DNA of 64,000 bases, from contig JACKOB010000009.1 of assembly GCA_024234575.1 (NCBI GenBank), positions 35,282 to 99,281 of the forward strand, written 5' to 3'. Source of the DNA: Hahellaceae bacterium. GTDB lineage: Bacteria > Pseudomonadota > Gammaproteobacteria > Pseudomonadales > Oleiphilaceae. Under the pieces are notes generated by a model that was not told the origin of the DNA, searched no databases, and worked only from the letters and a program-made list of their open reading frames with translations. Of the stretch, positions 1 to 10,800 are shown piece after piece. How positions within the stretch are numbered: position 1 is the first letter of the stretch; every line of letters begins with the position of its first letter. The translations under genes and the position numbers were made by a program.

Positions 1-2
1 CA

Positions 3-512
3 GATGGTGGCTTAGTGAAAGGCTCCGGTGTATACATTGGTGCCACCAGGGGCAACCTGTCTGCCTAGGATGGCACATTAGAGTATTTTTTATTTCCGGA
101 TGCCGGACCAAAACCTGCCGCACTGATTACCAGTGGCAATGGTGTGAATGTAACGACATCTGATACCGGCATTGAGTGGTGCTGTTCTGGCAACGCCTGG
201 TTGTTTGAGTTTGATTTTGAAAGCCGTTTTGCTGCGACCCCCGATACGGATTACTGGCTCGGTATTCACTTATCTCGTGATTATGGTCGCGATGGTCTGT
301 TTTGGATTGCCCAGGTTGGGTCACCGGGTGAGCAGTCTGAAAGCATGGGGGGTACTTTTAACAATTGGACTATCGATAATATCGAGCGTGCTTTCTACCT
401 TACCGATGACTCGGTACCAACTTCATCTGATGTGCCCGAACCATCAGTAGCATTTCTTTTGAGTATTGGTTTTTTGGGGATGAGTCTTTTCCGCCGGAAA
501 AAAGCAAACTAG
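3..512 (+). pseudogene. PEP-CTERM surface protein, 3' part, interrupted by an in-frame TAG
   Basis: The C-terminus ends in VPEPSVAFLLSIGFLG followed by a basic RRKK tail: the PEP motif, one hydrophobic helix and positive end that mark proteins sorted by the exosortase/PEP-CTERM route to the outer surface. The last uninterrupted stretch could begin at a GTG at 144, but the same frame is open upstream to the window edge except for one TAG at 66-68. The translation on both sides (GVYIGATRGNLSA, stop, DGTLEYFLFPDAGP) reads as one continuous protein. The body is rich in aromatic and acidic residues, as in beta-rich secreted proteins. I therefore call a broken gene, though a sequencing error or a separate short gene starting at 144 is possible. 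A hairpin terminator follows directly. Confidence 0.6.
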
Positions 513-528
513 TAATCAAGGCCTGCTA

Positions 529-563
529 ACGTAACCCAGGGCTTATCCTTGGGTTACGTTTTT
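529..563 (+). terminator. Rho-independent terminator after the PEP-CTERM gene
   Basis: ACGTAACCCA at 529-538 pairs with TGGGTTACGT at 550-559 around a short loop, and the stem runs into a T tract. It lies 17 nt past the PEP-CTERM stop. It may also serve the ParA gene arriving from the other strand. Confidence 0.75.
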
Positions 564-628
564 CAATTTCTAAAATAAAGCATTCCGCCAATCTTATCTT
601 CCTGCCCTTTATCATCTGTCTTTTTCTT

Positions 629-1258
629 TTAAAACCGCTCCAGCCATTTCATCAATTCACCAAACTGGGTGAGATCTGTACCCACTCGGCTTGCCGGTAA
701 ATCAAATATCGACAATCCTGCATCGGCCGAACGCACGTAGTTTTGCGTATCACGAATCGTTGCCGCAAGCGGGTAACCTGCATTTTTTAAAAATGCCTGC
801 AACACCCGGTAATAAGATGCGCGCGCATTTACTCGATTGGCGATGAGTGTTATCAGATCTTTATTAATGTGATGGCCGGATTTCTCCAGGCTCATTAAAA
901 ATCGCGCACCGGCTTTAATGTCTGTTGGCGAAGGTAATATTGGGATTACCAGCCGATAGTTGCCTTGCATAAGGGCGGTAATATCACCTACTTTAACAGC
1001 CGCTGGCATGTCATGAATGGCGCAATGATCTATGGGTATCTCTGCCGAAGGCTTCAACACCTTAATAGGTGCACACTTTTTTGGTCTGGCTTTTACCCAA
1101 TCGAACGACGACTGTTGTACATCGTGATCGATCAAAACCACGTCCCTGCCCATCGAGGCATAGCCACAGGCGATGTTGATAGCGATTGTCGATTTTCCGC
1201 ATCCACCCTTAGGGTTTGCAACGATAACCGTTTTTGGAGGAGTCATAGGCCAGTGCAC
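629..1258 (-). CDS. ParA/MinD-like ATPase (orphan)
   Basis: A deviant Walker A motif KGGCGKST lies at residues 17-24 and a switch-I-like segment LIDHDVQQSS near 42-51, as in the ParA/Soj/VirC1 group of P-loop ATPases that position DNA or protein cargo. At 209 aa it has the size of the short, stand-alone class. No ParB-like partner or parS repeats are seen nearby, so chromosome segregation is not supported; a role in placing a protein complex is equally possible. It lies 173 bp downstream of the polymerase II gene on the same strand. The start is uncertain: GTG at 1258 or ATG at 1246, neither with a clear ribosome site. Confidence 0.85.
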   Translation of the reverse strand: MHWPMTPPKTVIVANPKGGCGKSTIAINIACGYASMGRDVVLIDHDVQQSSFDWVKARPKKCAPIKVLKPSAEIPIDHCAIHDMPAAVKVGDITALMQGNYRLVIPILPSPTDIKAGARFLMSLEKSGHHINKDLITLIANRVNARASYYRVLQAFLKNAGYPLAATIRDTQNYVRSADAGLSIFDLPASRVGTDLTQFGELMKWLERF

Positions 1259-1431
1259 TTAGTAAATAGGCTATTGATCCAAGGTGACCGTAGCCTGCCT
1301 TAGATTGCATTCAATGGTGACACCCAATGACTGTGCCACTTATTTTCAGTGTAGACCAATACTGGAAAAAGCAATGGTCATGCCTGCTTTACCCGTCACT
1401 GGCGGCACAACAAAGCCTGTTCTGTTGCTAG

Positions 1432-3969
1432 TTAGAGTAATGACAGTTGATTGGACGTTAAATCTGTGCCGTTTTCTTCAAGAAAGCAGGCGATGCCATC
1501 AACAATCGGGGCGATCTGTTTTTCTATATAAGTTTCATAATCTAATGGCGATACCAGGCACTCTAAAGGCTCGGGACCATTGACGGTGTAACAGTATTCG
1601 ATCCACCCTCCCTGTTGATACTGTTCTGGCAGTCCCTGCTGCCGCAGCCACTGGTCTGCCTTGAAAGCTGCTTGCGCATGGGGTGGAATGTTCTTTTGAT
1701 AGTCCATCAGCTTTCGCCTTAGCCGTTTGCGAAAAACCAACGAATTGTCTAACTCCCCTGCGCGCAACGCGGTAATAGTTTGGGTGACAAAATCTTTCCA
1801 GGGCTGGTTAAGAAACACCAATCGATACAATTGCTTCTGAAACGATCGCGCGGCCTGCGTCCAATCGGTGCGTACAGTCTCTAACCCTTTAAATACCAGT
1901 TCATAGCTATCTTCCTGTGGGTTCTCGATATCGAAGCCTGGTTTGCACACCAGTCCGGCATAACGTTTTTTAGTGCCTTCCATCGAACCCCTGATTCTCG
2001 GCATCACAAAGCGGCTATAGTGTGTCTCGTACTCAAGTTCTAACGCACTGGTAACGCCATAGGTTTGCAGAATATGATCTTGCCACCAGCTGTTTAGCTT
2101 GTGTGCTAATTTTGCGCCTGTTACATCGGCCTCGTGGGGTAGCAAAGGGCGTTTAGCCAGCACAAAGATAGAGTCGGTATCGCCGTAAATCACGCTGTAC
2201 CCTTCTGCTTCCAGCAAACGACGGGTTTGCATAAGAATTTCATGACCACGCAGTGTGATCGAGCTGGGTAAGCGGGCATCAAAAAAGCGGCAGCCCGGTG
2301 TACCCATCACGCCATAGAACGAGTTCATAATAATTTTGAGTGCTTGCGACAGGGGGGCATTATTTTGCTTTTTTGCGATGTCACGGGCCTGCCAGATTTC
2401 TTCAATCAAATCAGGCAAAATGCTGCATGGGATGCGAAATGTCGCCCCGCGAAAACCGTCTATGTAGTCTTCACTTCCCTGTTGAAAACTAGCTTGTTCA
2501 ACACCCGTTGTCGGGGTGTTTTTTTTCTTGGTTTTGTACGCGTCACCCTCTGCGAGAGCATAAGGATCTACATGAAATGTGCGGATAATACTGGGGTACA
2601 GGCTCTTAAAATCAAACACCAAAACGCTATCATAAAGCCCCGGCAGACTATCCATGACATAGCCACCGGGGCTACCAACGCCTTGTGGGTTTTGCGGCAG
2701 GTTAGGCGCGACATAACCTTGCCGGTGCAACCGCGGTAAATATAGATTTTCAAAGGCGAGTACCGAGCCACCAATCTTATCGAGAGGTAATCCGGTTACT
2801 GTTGATCGCTGCAAGGCGAATTGAATTAGCTCCGTTTTTTTGAAAATATCCCATACCAACACACAGTCTTCCAGGTTATACCGCGCAAGGCTGGGTTTGT
2901 CCTCATTGAACAGGCGGGTGATTTCTTGTCCACGGTCATGAGGGTCGTGTATCAACTTGCCGCGCTTGAGCAATGCTTGCGCAACGTTTTCTAAAGAAAA
3001 ACTCTCTAATTGATAGGTTGCTGTTTTAAGCGTGTCGATGCCGTCAAGTACCGCACGCCCCGGAACCAATACAAAGTGCTGATTATTGTTGGCGCTTGAA
3101 CGCCACTGGGCAACAGCACTGCCTCGTCCAATCGTAAATGGCATGCCCAAGCTCTGACATTTACGCTCCAGAAACCGTAAGTCAAAATTAATACAGTTCC
3201 AGCCTATTAAAATATCCGGGTCTTCCGCTTGCACCCAATCAAGAAACTGGGTGATAAGACTGCGTTCTGTTGGACAATACAATAAAGGCACGTCACTGAT
3301 TTTTTCACCCTGCCCCAACATAAAAACCTGGCTTTTTGCATCATATTGCCGTGCAGAATCCATTGCGCCCGACCTGCCGAGACCATCATGCTGCGTACAA
3401 TGCACGGCGATGGCATAGAGATGATCACCTACCATTGAGGTTTCAATATCAAAAGACACCACCTTCAATGAAGGCATTAACCTATCGTCAGCGTCACTGG
3501 TTTTTTTTCGTCGCGTGGTGCGCATGCGAATATTTTGTGCTTCTTTCTGCAAGTCTGTTGGCAGATCCAGGAGCACCGAGCCTGTGATAAAGCGCTCCAT
3601 TAAATAGCGATCTACGGGGCGAACATCATATTCAAGTGGTTCTATTTGGTGTTTCTGTAGTAACGAAGCGGCTTGGCGAAGATCCCGATAATCACGAAAA
3701 TACAATGCGCTAACCGCTTGTTGATTAAACGACTTTAATGGCAGCGCCTTTTCGCGGTACTTACCTCCTGCTAGCAAATTTCGAACTTTGGGTAAGGCGA
3801 TATTCTCTACAAGGAACACGGCCTCCTGTTGGGTTTGCTTAACCTTAATGGGGCAATCGGCGGTGGCGATCCAAAAAATGTAAGTAAGACCATCAGCTGT
3901 ATCTTGCATTTGCCGGGTAAGGATGACTCCCGGTACTTCGATGGTGTTACCTGCTACTGCTTGATTCAA
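1432..3969 (-). CDS. polB: DNA polymerase II, family B
   Basis: Family-B replicative/repair polymerase with 3'-5' proofreading, used in replication restart and translesion synthesis after DNA damage. Visible motifs: exonuclease I SFDIETS (about residue 172), exonuclease II GWNCINFDLRFL, polymerase motif A DFKSLYPS (about 450), motif B KIIMNSFYGVMG and motif C YGDTDS (about 593). At 845 aa it is somewhat longer than the E. coli enzyme (783 aa). No ATG is available near the N-terminus; I use TTG at 3969, with a weak GGA upstream. No CTGT-N8-ACAG LexA box is visible, but a perfect copy of the island palindrome CGACA-N5-TGTCG sits about 55 nt upstream at 4025-4039. In enterobacteria this gene is SOS-induced. 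Confidence 0.95.
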   Translation of the reverse strand: MNQAVAGNTIEVPGVILTRQMQDTADGLTYIFWIATADCPIKVKQTQQEAVFLVENIALPKVRNLLAGGKYREKALPLKSFNQQAVSALYFRDYRDLRQAASLLQKHQIEPLEYDVRPVDRYLMERFITGSVLLDLPTDLQKEAQNIRMRTTRRKKTSDADDRLMPSLKVVSFDIETSMVGDHLYAIAVHCTQHDGLGRSGAMDSARQYDAKSQVFMLGQGEKISDVPLLYCPTERSLITQFLDWVQAEDPDILIGWNCINFDLRFLERKCQSLGMPFTIGRGSAVAQWRSSANNNQHFVLVPGRAVLDGIDTLKTATYQLESFSLENVAQALLKRGKLIHDPHDRGQEITRLFNEDKPSLARYNLEDCVLVWDIFKKTELIQFALQRSTVTGLPLDKIGGSVLAFENLYLPRLHRQGYVAPNLPQNPQGVGSPGGYVMDSLPGLYDSVLVFDFKSLYPSIIRTFHVDPYALAEGDAYKTKKKNTPTTGVEQASFQQGSEDYIDGFRGATFRIPCSILPDLIEEIWQARDIAKKQNNAPLSQALKIIMNSFYGVMGTPGCRFFDARLPSSITLRGHEILMQTRRLLEAEGYSVIYGDTDSIFVLAKRPLLPHEADVTGAKLAHKLNSWWQDHILQTYGVTSALELEYETHYSRFVMPRIRGSMEGTKKRYAGLVCKPGFDIENPQEDSYELVFKGLETVRTDWTQAARSFQKQLYRLVFLNQPWKDFVTQTITALRAGELDNSLVFRKRLRRKLMDYQKNIPPHAQAAFKADQWLRQQGLPEQYQQGGWIEYCYTVNGPEPLECLVSPLDYETYIEKQIAPIVDGIACFLEENGTDLTSNQLSLL

Positions 3970-4024
3970 ATGAGAATATCCAACGTTAAAAAACTGGGAA
4001 ATATTATTAATAACGCAACTATGG

Positions 4025-4039
4025 CGACAGAGTTTGTCG
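4025..4039 (-). promoter_or_regulatory. CGACA-N5-TGTCG box upstream of polB
   Basis: Perfect 5-5-5 palindrome, CGACAAACTCTGTCG on the minus strand. Unlike the other copies, the hexamer 11 nt downstream is TTATTA, not TAnnnT, so the promoter is less certain. On the plus strand TATTTT lies 10 nt away but no near gene would use it. Confidence 0.55.
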
Positions 4040-4389
4040 CTTACAATGTTATTTTGTTGTCAATGTTAGTTTTTAAGGCGTGTCCATAGTAGAACATTAT
4101 GTAAAAAGGGCTTCCATGGTTTTTTGGAACCATCTGCCGCAGGGATGCGGCAGTTGAGCGCCCAGGGATGGGTTTACAGCGCGTTCCAAAAAACCATGGA
4201 AGACCTTTGGGCGGCACGATGTCCCTTTAATTTAAGACCCAAACATAATTTAAGACGCTAACGTAATTAAAGGCCCTAAAAGAATGCGATAACCTCGCAA
4301 AAATTGTTTAGTCTAAAGCGTCTGCATCTTGTTTAATCTGACAACGCTTTAGGTACACTGTTTCTCACTTTATAAATAAGAAAAATCAT
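4040..4389. other. Intergenic region between polB and recC
   Basis: 350 bp between divergent genes. It holds a 20-bp perfect inverted-repeat element (4111-4202) and, nearer recC, a 9-bp inverted repeat, CTAAAGCGT at 4313-4321 with ACGCTTTAG at 4344-4352, which could be an operator. I see no convincing sigma-70 promoter and no CGACA box serving recC. Confidence 0.5.
4111..4202. repeat. Palindromic hairpin element, REP/MITE-like
   Basis: The left arm 4111-4130 and right arm 4183-4202 are perfect 20-bp inverted repeats (CTTCCATGG then a T run and GGAAC). One more pair-rich stretch extends outward with a single mismatch. Inside is a second hairpin, CTGCCGC-AGGGAT-GCGGCAG at 4134-4153, and a repeated AGGGATG. 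No coding capacity and no second copy in the window. It resembles dispersed palindromic repeats of gammaproteobacteria. Confidence 0.75.
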
Positions 4390-7300
4390 ATGCTTAAACT
4401 TTATTCCGGCAACAAGATGGAAACCTTGGTAGCCAAACTGCACGAGAAGATTCTTCGCTCAGGCGCGCATCCATTGCAAACGACGCAAATCATTGTGCAA
4501 AACCGTGGCATGCAGCATTGGCTTAACATGCAAATGGCGGATGCCGTTCCCGGTGGCGTATGCATGAATATCAAGTATTCACTTGTCGCCAGTTATCTCT
4601 GGCAGATAATCCGCCTTTGTGTGCCCGATGCTCCCCGTACCAATCCATTCAGTCGCGAGCTGTTGGTCTGGAACATCTACGACACCTTAGGTGAAGATCA
4701 AATTCTTAATCATCCGCTGATGCAAGAGCCGTCAGACTACTGGTTTAACAGTCATAATACGGCAGCTCAGCAGTCACTTAAACGTTTTCAACTGGCGCAA
4801 GCGCAAGCGGATCTTTTTGAACAATATTGGATGTACCGTCCCGATTGGATCGAGTCTTGGGAAAAGGAAACCGCTGATCACTGGCAAGCGCTGCTATGGA
4901 ACAACCTTGATGCTAACAGCATTTATAACCCGATTAAGCTCATTAAAAAGGCACAGGCTGAACTTCGGCAGATTCGCCATAAATTGCCTAAAGAGGTCTA
5001 TATTTTCGGCATCAATTCAATGCCACCACTGTATGTTGACTTCCTTTTCGAGTTATCCAAACAGCAAAACATCACGTTGTTTTTATTAAACCCTTCTGAA
5101 GAATACTGGTTTGACCTGATCAGCGAAAAAGAACTGGCTCGTAAAAAAGGCCAGCATTTACGAAAAAAAGCAGAAGCAGAACCAGAAGCAGAAAGTACCG
5201 CCCTTAACGTCACTGACTCCCTTTTCTCATCATTGCCATTTGAAACCGGCAACCCGATTTTAGCCGCACTGGGGCGTCAGTCTCAGGAGTTTTTCGAGAT
5301 TTTGTACAACAACGCCTCTTTACAGGATGAGCAGGTTTACCAACGCCCCGACCGGACAACAGTTCTACATCGACTGCAAAATGATTTATTCCATTTAACC
5401 GATGCACGACAACAAACAGATGCCGCCATCGACGATAGCATAAGCATTACCTCTGCCCACAGCCATTTGCGCGAAGTACAGGCGCTGCACGATTGGTTGT
5501 TGGCAAAACTTGACGCCGACAGCACGCTAAAACCGCAAGACATCATCATAATGTGCCCGCAGATTGAGGCATATGCACCCTATATTCAGTCTGTTTTTAA
5601 CCCAACTTCTTTACCTTTTAATCCGCAACAGCCCAAACTCCCCTGTTCGATTGCCGACAGAAAAGAAAGCGATAGCAACCCGCTGATTCAGGCTTATCTT
5701 AACCTGTTAAAACTGCCAGACAGCCGGTTTCAAATTAGCGAGATTCTGGGTTACCTGCGCCTTAATGCCATCCAGAATAAGTTTAATATCAATGATGAAG
5801 ATCTTCAGCTTTATGAAGTCTGGCTAAGTGATGCGGCGGTGCACTGGGGGTTAAATGGCGAGCACAAATCCCGCTTGTTGGCTAACGAGATGACCCGCGA
5901 GCACCCGCCTGAAAACATTGAGCAATGGGCAACAACACAGTTTACCTGGCAGCAGGGGTTGGAGCGATTGCTACGGGGCTTTGCTTATGGTGATGATAAA
6001 GCGTTGGTTGGCAACCAGATCTACCTGCCCTGGGTGGAAGGTGATAACGCGATAAAATTGGGCAACCTTATACGACTGATTGAGCAGCTTTCCCAGTCTA
6101 GTGTTTATCACCGTACTGAACGTACCGCTCAGCAATGGCAACTGTGGCTGACCGAGCTCTTCGATAATTATTTTACGCCAGATAATGATGAGCTAATCGC
6201 CGCAGAAACGATTCAGGAAGCCATTGGCAAACTTGCCGAAAATACCCTGCAAGCCGGTTACGGCGATAAAATCCCACTCGAAATCGTTAGCTACTTTCTC
6301 GAGCACCAGTTTAGTCAACCCGAGCAGGGTCGGCAGTTTATGACAGGGCAGATAACCTTTTGTTCAATGCTGCCAATGCGCAGTATTCCCTTTCGGATTA
6401 TTGGCGTGTTGGGGATGAATGATGGTGAGTTTCCTCGCCAACGCCCGCCTTATGGATTTGATCTTTTGGCCCAGTCAACCCGACGTAAAGGTGATCGATC
6501 CCGGCGTGATGAAGACAGGTGCCTGTTTCTTGAGGCGCTGGTTTCGGCCAGAGATGCGCTCTACCTCAGCTACCAAGGTAATGATGCCAAGAACAACACC
6601 GAAAAACAGCCTTCCCTCGTGTTAGCCGAGCTGTCGCATTATCTCCATAAAGGTTATTGGCACCCCTCTAAAGAGAACCAGGTAATGCTTTCTGGTGTGT
6701 TACGTAAACTGCCATTGCAGCCATTTAATGAAAAAAACTATCAACCGCCTTTTAGTAGTTACGATGGCAAATGGCTCGCCCTGGGCCAAAATGCCAAGCA
6801 GGTATGCGACACGAGCACAGAAACAATGTTGCCGGAGATTTCAAATAGTCTGAATGAGGCTATCGATATTGCTGATTTAGTCACGTTTTTTAATAACCCG
6901 CCAAAAGGTTTTGCGCGCAAACGGCTAGGTTTGTATTTGGATGATGACAGCGGCGCTCTAGCAGCAGATAGCGAACCCTTTACAACCAATAACCTTGATC
7001 GATATAAAACCCAAAGCCACTATATCTGTCACGAACTAAAACAGGCACGCACACCAGCTAATGTCACGATAGACCCAACTAATGATGCGTTAGAAACTGA
7101 TGAGGTCACTCGGTTAAGCTTACTGGCCGGGCACTTACCCGCCACACCCACGATGGCAATACAACTTGATGAATGGCGCGAACAGGCGCTGCAATTTACC
7201 GCGCAACTGCAGGAAATCGGCGCAGGCACCGTAATGGATACGCGAGTGCAAACAACATCCGGAGAGTCAGTGATACATGCACGCCTGCCCCTGTTAACTT

Positions 7301-7893
7301 TTACAGGTACCGCTTTACCCACTAAAACGACTACTGAAAGCGAAAACCCTTCAAACTCAGTTCTGCTGTTTTGGCGCCTTGCTGATATAAAAGGCAAAGA
7401 CATCGTTAACCTTTGGTTGCATCATTTAATGGCCAATATTACCCGCGGGCCAACACATACCATTGGCGTATTTAGAGCGAAAGGTAATCAACCCAGTTTA
7501 CAAGGCTTTGCACCAGTACAAGACGCAGCCAGTGAGTTGCTAAAATGGCTGCATTATTGGCACAAGGGATTAACCCAGCCCTGTTTTGTTAATGCAGACC
7601 TTGCCAAAGAGATACTGACCAATGAAAAATTTTCTGCCAGCCATTACGCCAACTACTGGCAGGCTGACTTCCAGCAGCAGGGGTTAATCTACGACCCTTA
7701 TTATGCTTACTTTTGGCAGGTGCCGCCGGTTTATGATGAGGATCTTATTGGCTATGCAGAATCGCTTTATGGTCTGGCAATGTCATCATTAGAAAGCTGG
7801 TCAGCAGAAGAAGTTAAAACCATTCTCACAAACATTAGAGTACCCCAATCTGATGCGATCAATACTGCCGATCAGAGGGAGTCACACGCATGA
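4390..7893 (+). CDS. recC: Exonuclease V gamma subunit RecC (copy 1)
   Basis: RecC binds and splits the DNA ends handled by RecBCD and recognises Chi. The N-terminus LYSGNKMETL followed by QNRGMQHWLNMQMAD is the RecC signature; the middle VLGMNDGEFPRQRPPYGFDLL and RRDEDRCLFLEAL match the inactivated helicase part typical of the family. Length 1167 aa against 1122 aa in E. coli. The ATG at 4390 heads the operon; its ribosome site is weak. The stop overlaps the recB start by four bases (ATGA), so the three subunits are translationally coupled. This copy differs strongly in sequence from the second RecC at 60680-63787. Confidence 0.95.
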   Translation: MLKLYSGNKMETLVAKLHEKILRSGAHPLQTTQIIVQNRGMQHWLNMQMADAVPGGVCMNIKYSLVASYLWQIIRLCVPDAPRTNPFSRELLVWNIYDTLGEDQILNHPLMQEPSDYWFNSHNTAAQQSLKRFQLAQAQADLFEQYWMYRPDWIESWEKETADHWQALLWNNLDANSIYNPIKLIKKAQAELRQIRHKLPKEVYIFGINSMPPLYVDFLFELSKQQNITLFLLNPSEEYWFDLISEKELARKKGQHLRKKAEAEPEAESTALNVTDSLFSSLPFETGNPILAALGRQSQEFFEILYNNASLQDEQVYQRPDRTTVLHRLQNDLFHLTDARQQTDAAIDDSISITSAHSHLREVQALHDWLLAKLDADSTLKPQDIIIMCPQIEAYAPYIQSVFNPTSLPFNPQQPKLPCSIADRKESDSNPLIQAYLNLLKLPDSRFQISEILGYLRLNAIQNKFNINDEDLQLYEVWLSDAAVHWGLNGEHKSRLLANEMTREHPPENIEQWATTQFTWQQGLERLLRGFAYGDDKALVGNQIYLPWVEGDNAIKLGNLIRLIEQLSQSSVYHRTERTAQQWQLWLTELFDNYFTPDNDELIAAETIQEAIGKLAENTLQAGYGDKIPLEIVSYFLEHQFSQPEQGRQFMTGQITFCSMLPMRSIPFRIIGVLGMNDGEFPRQRPPYGFDLLAQSTRRKGDRSRRDEDRCLFLEALVSARDALYLSYQGNDAKNNTEKQPSLVLAELSHYLHKGYWHPSKENQVMLSGVLRKLPLQPFNEKNYQPPFSSYDGKWLALGQNAKQVCDTSTETMLPEISNSLNEAIDIADLVTFFNNPPKGFARKRLGLYLDDDSGALAADSEPFTTNNLDRYKTQSHYICHELKQARTPANVTIDPTNDALETDEVTRLSLLAGHLPATPTMAIQLDEWREQALQFTAQLQEIGAGTVMDTRVQTTSGESVIHARLPLLTFTGTALPTKTTTESENPSNSVLLFWRLADIKGKDIVNLWLHHLMANITRGPTHTIGVFRAKGNQPSLQGFAPVQDAASELLKWLHYWHKGLTQPCFVNADLAKEILTNEKFSASHYANYWQADFQQQGLIYDPYYAYFWQVPPVYDEDLIGYAESLYGLAMSSLESWSAEEVKTILTNIRVPQSDAINTADQRESHA

Positions 7894-10800
7894 AAAAACT
7901 AGACGCGCTTAACTTGCCCCTCGCCGGTCGTCATCTTATTGAGGCCAGTGCGGGCACGGGCAAAACTTACAATATCACCCTGCTCTACATTCGACTTTTG
8001 CTCGAAAAAAAGCTGTCGGTACAACAAATACTGGTTGTCACGTTTACCCGCGCCGCCACAGAAGAACTAAAAGGCCGTATTGCCAGCGTTTTACGGGAAT
8101 GCCTTGCCAACTGGGGGAATTATCAACCGGATGAGGGATTTTTCTTCGACTTGCAGCAACGCACAGACATTGCAGAAGCCAAAATTTTACTGGATGAAGC
8201 CCTGCTTACTCTGGATGAAGCTGCGGTCTATACGATTCATGGCTTTTGTAAACAGGCACTCACACAACGGGCATTCGAAACAGGCATGACGTTTGATGCG
8301 CAAATGGAAGTGGATACCAAAGAAATATCGTTAGAAGCTGTACGGGACTGGTATCGACGTCTGGCCATTAACGCTAGCGCCTATCACCTTGTCGAGGCCG
8401 AATGGGCAGCGCCGGAAAGCTTTTTAAACGAATTTGCAAATCTTATCTATACAAAAGAGCCATTCGAATATGACGATGTTGAACCTGCCGCCAAAGCGTT
8501 CCAAGCATTAAAAGAAAGGATCGCGTCGGAATTGGTAGGCCACATGCCAGAATTAATGGCCTATGCCGATACGAAAGGTGGCAGCCACGGTCAAGATGAG
8601 CTGGCGCAATTAATCAGCTGGCTGGATGCAGCGTCGGATATACCACCCCCGTCTGTTGAAGGGGCGTTTTTTAAATATATGCCAAAGGCGGTAAAGCCGT
8701 TACTAACGCCTTTGAAAGAAGTGTGCGACACATCTAAATCTGGCCCTTTTGCACAACTGCAAAAATTAAAAGCGATTAATTTGGCGGCAGGGGCCATAAA
8801 CTGGTGCCGGATACGCATTGCTACCGCAAAGCAAAAACGCAATCAGTTTGACTTTAACGATCTGATCAATTCGCTGCACCATGCATTATACCAATCCCCA
8901 GGGAAAGACCGGTTAACGCTGGCACTGCAACAACAGTACCCGGTAGCCCTGGTAGATGAGTTTCAGGACACGGATCAATCACAATTTGAGCTGTTTGACG
9001 CCATCTACCCTGCTTCGTCTAACGCTGTTGCCCTGTTTATGATAGGCGACCCCAAACAGGCAATTTACGGATTTCGCGGTGGCGATGTATTTGCTTATCT
9101 TAACGCCCGTAAACTGGCAACGCATCACTGGTATATGGATACCAACTGGCGATCAACCCCGGCACTAGTGCAAGGCTACAACCAACTGTTTACTGGTCTA
9201 AGTCACGACAGTCTGGATGCGGTCTTTCGTTTTGGTATTGAGTATGCCGCCGTTGCGGCTTCCAACAAAACTGCGGAGCATCCACTACAGGAGACCACCC
9301 TGGCGTCTGGCGTGAAACATCATGCGCTGGCATTTGTTTACTTTCCACCCAACGAGAAATATCAGCCTAAAAACACGAAAAAAACCAACCCTCCTCATAC
9401 GAAAGCATTTCAGACAGTGATTGCTAATTGGTGTGCAACCGAAATAAGTTTCTTGCTAAGTGGCACCACTCAAATCGGAACTAAAGCATTAAGTGCCAAT
9501 GACATTGCCATACTGGTACGTAATAAAAACGAATCCGCCGAAATGCAAGCTGCATTGGCCGATGCAGGTATCTCGTCGGTTTATTTAAGCGCCAAAGACA
9601 ATGTCTTTGAATCAAAAGAAGCGGTTGCGCTACAGCGATTGTTAGCAGGTGTACTTGAGCTTGAAAACACCCGCAAAATGATCGCTGCCTTGTCGACGGA
9701 GTTTTTTGGATTAACACCTGTTGATCTGGCTGGTTTAAGTGAAGATGAATTACGCTGGGAAGCCTTGCGGGAGCAGTTTGTATCCTTGCGCGAACAATGG
9801 CTGCATCAGGGTTTAATGCCAATGGTTTTTACACTGATGGAAACCAGCTACCAGCCAAACTCGGCAAGCAGCGAAAGATCGCTCACCAATACGCTGCACC
9901 TTTTAGAGCTGTTACAAACAGCCAGCGTTGAACATACGTTGCCTGAAACGTTACTGGCCTGGTTTGAAAGTGAACTGCACACACCCTCCAAAGCCAGTGA
10001 CAACGAACTACGCCTGGAAAGTGACGACAACCTCATTCAGATTGTGACGCAACATGGCTCTAAAGGACTGGAGTACCCTATTGTCTTCGTACCCTTTGCG
10101 TCGTATTTCAGTAAGAGGACGAAACGTTCGTTAACAATGACTTATCACCATCGGGATAATTACTGTGCCAGTACCTTTTTAGGTGATAACAGCCGAATAT
10201 TTGCCTGGTACGAAGAAGAACAACAAGCCGAAGATGTGCGTTTGCTGTACGTGGCCATCACCCGAGCAATCTATCGTTGTTACCTAACGGTTACCGCCTT
10301 TGCCGAAGGACATCTGTCACCATTGGGTTTAATGCTCAACCTACCTGATGCCGAGCCGCAAACGCTATTAGCAATGCTGGCCGATCACCAGGCTAAACAA
10401 CCCGAGGCGATTTCATTAAACACCGTTGAAGGTGACAGCTTTCATCCTGTGGCGACGGCTCTTACGACAGCAAGTGACCAGCCCACAGCCCACACCAGCG
10501 TTTTCACGCGCGGCTTGGACGATCGATGGCGGATACACTCGTTTTCATCGCTGGCGCACTGGCAATTACGCACGCAGGCATCCAGGACTCTTCGTGACCC
10601 TGAAGCTGACCGCCAGCTTGCGCCAGCGCTTCAACCGCAAGCTACCAACGGCATTCGCTTCGAATTTACCAAAGGTGCCGAAGCAGGTAACTTTTTGCAT
10701 ACCCTGCTTGAAACTATCAACTTTTCTGAACCAAACTGGCGTGATTGCGACGACTTGATTTTTGCCCATTCGCATTTGGTACTCGACCAACAGGAAGCGC

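Noticed and set aside
3960..4100. Canonical LexA box (CTGT-N8-ACAG) upstream of polB
   Set aside because: Searched by eye on both strands and not found.
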